From positions 62,001 through 126,000 of the forward strand of contig NZ_FOAO01000001.1 of assembly GCF_900109665.1 (NCBI RefSeq): a stretch of DNA of 64,000 nt, read 5' to 3'. Below are positions 62,385 through 64,000 of the stretch, piece after piece. The stretch comes from Blastococcus sp. DSM 46786 (GTDB lineage: Bacteria > Actinomycetota > Actinomycetes > Mycobacteriales > Geodermatophilaceae). The notes under the pieces were generated by a model that had not been told where the DNA came from, searched no databases, and was given only the letters and a program-made list of their open reading frames with translations. Every line of letters begins with the position of its first letter. Within the stretch, counting starts at the first letter, position 1. The translations under genes were made by a program, and so were the position numbers.

Positions 62385-62792
62385 GAGGAGACCGTAGGGC
62401 ACCGTGCGGGCGTGGCGCCTGCGCGGAGACACCCGCTCGGGTGCAGGTCGCACGGACGGTGGACATCGTCGCCGCTCCAGCCGGTGACGAGGGTGGCCGC
62501 GCACGGGGGTCCACACCCGCTCGGGGACGTCTGCGCAGGTCGGCGGGGGGTGCCAGGTCGCGGCGGGTCATCCGTCCCCGGCCCGTCCCCTGGTTCCGCA
62601 CAGCGACACGCCCCGCCGTCCCCATGGCATCCACAGCCCCGTCCACAGCTGTGGGGAACGCGCGGCCACCGATTCCGGGAGCCCCGCGAGCGGGCGTCCC
62701 GTCGGAGGGTCGGCACCGGCGGGTCACGGGTAGCGTGCTCGCGAACGGCGCCCGGCGTGCGGGCCGAGGCGCCCCGGAGACGAGGAGATCCC
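62385..62792. other. gene-free region
   Basis: No credible coding sequence or RNA gene is seen in this 408-base stretch. It contains the 12-base palindrome CCACAGCTGTGG at 62643-62654 with a further TCCACAGC nearby, which may be a regulator site, and the divergent promoters of the YgjP-like and DUF5679 genes at its ends. Confidence 0.5.
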
Positions 62793-62945
62793 GTGGCGGA
62801 GAGCTACAACGGCTACTGCGTGAAGTGCAAGGAGAAGCGCGACTTCGACGGCGAGGTCAAGGTGAGCGAGTCCGGCCGCCGCATGGCGCAGGGCACCTGC
62901 CCCGTCTGCGGCACGAAGATGAACCGGATCCTCGGCAAGGCCTAG
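62793..62945 (+). CDS. DUF5679 zinc-ribbon small protein
   Basis: This 50-residue protein has two zinc knuckles, C9-x2-C12 and C36-x2-C39, in the DUF5679 pattern (YCVKCKEKRDF, GTCPVCGTKMNRI). Function is unknown; a nucleic-acid or protein-binding zinc ribbon is likely. GTG at 62793 has GAGGAGA five bases upstream. A hairpin repeat begins two bases after its stop. Confidence 0.85.
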   Translation: MAESYNGYCVKCKEKRDFDGEVKVSESGRRMAQGTCPVCGTKMNRILGKA

Positions 62946-63012
62946 AAGGATCCTTCTGCCCCCCACCACTCGCGAGCTCGCGGCGGGGCCCTGCAGAAGG
63001 ACCGTTCCATGC
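62945..63012 (+). repeat. dispersed 3'-end hairpin repeat, copy 6
   Basis: GGATCCTTCTGC (62948-62959) pairs with GCAGAAGGACC (62993-63003) with the bulged A, around CCCCCCACCACTCGCGAGCTC. The stem sequence differs completely from the other copies yet pairs as well. The tail is GTTCCATGCAG instead of GTTCCAGCACG. Confidence 0.88.
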
Positions 63013-63112
63013 AGTTTCGGTCGGCGGCGTCCCCTGCGGGGGGCGCCGCCGTCGTCGTGGGGGCCTGTGGACGACGGGCCCGGCCGCGCTCCCCGGCTGC
63101 CACCCTGCCGGG

Positions 63113-64000
63113 GTGAGCGACAACGCCCATCCCCTGCTCCCCGCGGCGACGCCGCTGCTCGCCGGAGACGCCGGCAGCGTCCAGGTCGGCGGAGTCGACT
63201 CCACCGACGGCCTGCTCCTCGGGGCCGCCGCGGGGCTGGCACCCGTGCTCCGCGCTCTCGACGGGCGCCGATCGCGGCGCACCGTCCGGGCCGAGGCCGC
63301 CGGACAGGGCCTGCCGCCGGAGCTCGTGGACGCCGCGGTCGACGCGCTCCGCTCGGCCGGGCTGGTGCACGACCTCGACCCGGCCGACCTGCTCGTGATC
63401 GGCCCCGGGCCGGCAGCCGCTGCGCGCGCGGTCGTGGAACTGCCCTCGGCCGGCTCCTCCCCCGGTCCGGGGAGCTGGCGGGCCCGGCGGCGGGCCACCG
63501 TGGTGGTCGAGGGGGCGACGCGCGTGGGCACCCCGCTGGCCGCGGTCCTGGCCGCGAGCGGGGTCGGCCGCGTCGTGGTGCGGGACACGGGCGTGGTCAC
63601 CGCCGCCGACGCCGTGGTGGGTGGCCTGACCGCCGCGGACGAGGGCCGCCCGCGCGCGGTGGCCGCGGCCGACGCCGTCCGCCGGGCGAGCCCGCTGACC
63701 GACCTGGGGCCGCTCCCCGTCGGTCTCCGGCCCGACCTCGTCGTCCTCACCCGCCCGTGGGCCGCCTCGGACCCGCTGGTGCCCGCGGTCCCGGGCCCGC
63801 ACCTGGTGGCCGCCGTCCGCGGCGAGACGGGCGTCGTCGGGCCCCTGGTGGTGCCCGGCGCCAGCAGCTGCCTGCGCTGCGCCGACCTGCACCGCCGGGA
63901 CGCCGACCCGCGCTGGCCCCGGCTCGCGGCCCAGCTGACCGCCTCGGAGACGCCCCCCAGCGGCGCCACCCTCACCTGCCTGCTCACCGCGGTGCTCGCG
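63113..64000 (+). CDS. ThiF/cyclodehydratase-like protein (partial, runs off the window)
   Basis: An open frame of 296 codons runs from GTG at 63113 to the end of the window without a stop. It begins VSDNAHPLLPAATPLLAGD. Features are a winged-helix-like region (LPPELVDAAVDALRSAGLVH), a Rossmann-like part (ATVVVEGATRVGTPLAAVLA, ASGVGRVVVRDTGVVTAAD) without a strict GxGxxG, and VVGPLVVPGASSCLRCADLH with paired cysteines. This is the pattern of ThiF-like cyclodehydratase-domain proteins. Position after the DUF2342 gene matches Rv3196. The partner YcaO or precursor peptide is not in the window. Confidence 0.72.
   Translation, partial: MSDNAHPLLPAATPLLAGDAGSVQVGGVDSTDGLLLGAAAGLAPVLRALDGRRSRRTVRAEAAGQGLPPELVDAAVDALRSAGLVHDLDPADLLVIGPGPAAAARAVVELPSAGSSPGPGSWRARRRATVVVEGATRVGTPLAAVLAASGVGRVVVRDTGVVTAADAVVGGLTAADEGRPRAVAAADAVRRASPLTDLGPLPVGLRPDLVVLTRPWAASDPLVPAVPGPHLVAAVRGETGVVGPLVVPGASSCLRCADLHRRDADPRWPRLAAQLTASETPPSGATLTCLLTAVLA

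Noticed and set aside
62643-62654. CCACAGCTGTGG and nearby TCCACA as DnaA boxes or an origin
   Set aside because: No dnaA, dnaN or rpmH genes nearby, no cluster of consensus DnaA boxes and no AT-rich unwinding region.

Overview
The window is a chromosomal segment of a very GC-rich actinobacterium. The evidence is a WhiB1 orthologue, a mycothiol-type SigR/RsrA pair, the PdtaS kinase, actinobacterial ribosomal protein bL37, many GTG starts and many apparently leaderless genes. Gene content and style suggest a Geodermatophilaceae-like organism (Blastococcus, Geodermatophilus or Modestobacter); that family name is inference from memory of such genomes. No integrase, transposase, phage gene or CRISPR array was seen.

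Layout. (1) 1-6112: a core stress and regulatory block (whiB1, pdtaS, GNAT, biotinyl-domain protein, biotin-carboxylase-like pseudoenzyme, bL37, rsrA, sigR, ybaK). Its order matches the Mycobacterium tuberculosis Rv3219-Rv3223c region. (2) 6128-28859: a catabolic island. One long minus-strand operon carries a TRAP carboxylate transporter (dctPQM), a complete 2-oxo-acid dehydrogenase complex (E1a, E1b, E2, E3), a CoA-transferase closely resembling mesaconyl-CoA C1-C4 CoA-transferase, and an FCD-type GntR regulator. Around it lie a GlcD-type FAD 2-hydroxyacid dehydrogenase, a GAF-PucR regulator, a MaoC hydratase plus CitE-type lyase pair, an acyl-CoA dehydrogenase, a fused indolepyruvate-ferredoxin-oxidoreductase-type enzyme, a frameshifted NDMA-type alcohol dehydrogenase, an SDR and a Dabb protein. 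Read together they form a plausible route from an imported methyl-branched hydroxy or oxo dicarboxylate, through a mesaconyl-CoA-type intermediate, to pyruvate plus acetyl-CoA. (3) 29084-37937: the core block resumes (spermidine-synthase-like protein, SRAP protein, gabD, aroA, rsgA, hypotheticals, hisN), again with M. tuberculosis-like order SRAP-aroA-rsgA. (4) 37947-51064: metabolic genes (xylB, aldo/keto reductase, SRPBCC, zinc alcohol dehydrogenase, cbs-metB, map, a glycosyltransferase, a pyruvyltransferase-like protein, a P450-ferredoxin pair). (5) 51198-56081: three identical initiator tRNA genes interleaved with a hypothetical gene, a BCCT transporter, a ThrE exporter and another hypothetical. 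(6) 56153-64000: a conserved block resembling Rv3193c-Rv3196 (UPF0182, PDZ-Lon protease, DUF2342 protein, YgjP-like peptidase, DUF5679, and a ThiF/cyclodehydratase-like gene cut by the window end).

The most interesting non-coding signal is a family of six dispersed hairpins of about 60-75 bases. Five sit within 10 bases of a stop codon. They share loop and flank sequences and a bulged A, while their stems change in a compensatory way. The most interesting gene-level signal is the Mct-hydratase-lyase module coupled to a TRAP importer and a 2-oxo-acid dehydrogenase, with a shared AT-rich motif at three of the island's promoters. Starts were chosen by Shine-Dalgarno sequences, by -10 elements 6-9 bases upstream (leaderless), or by family length.
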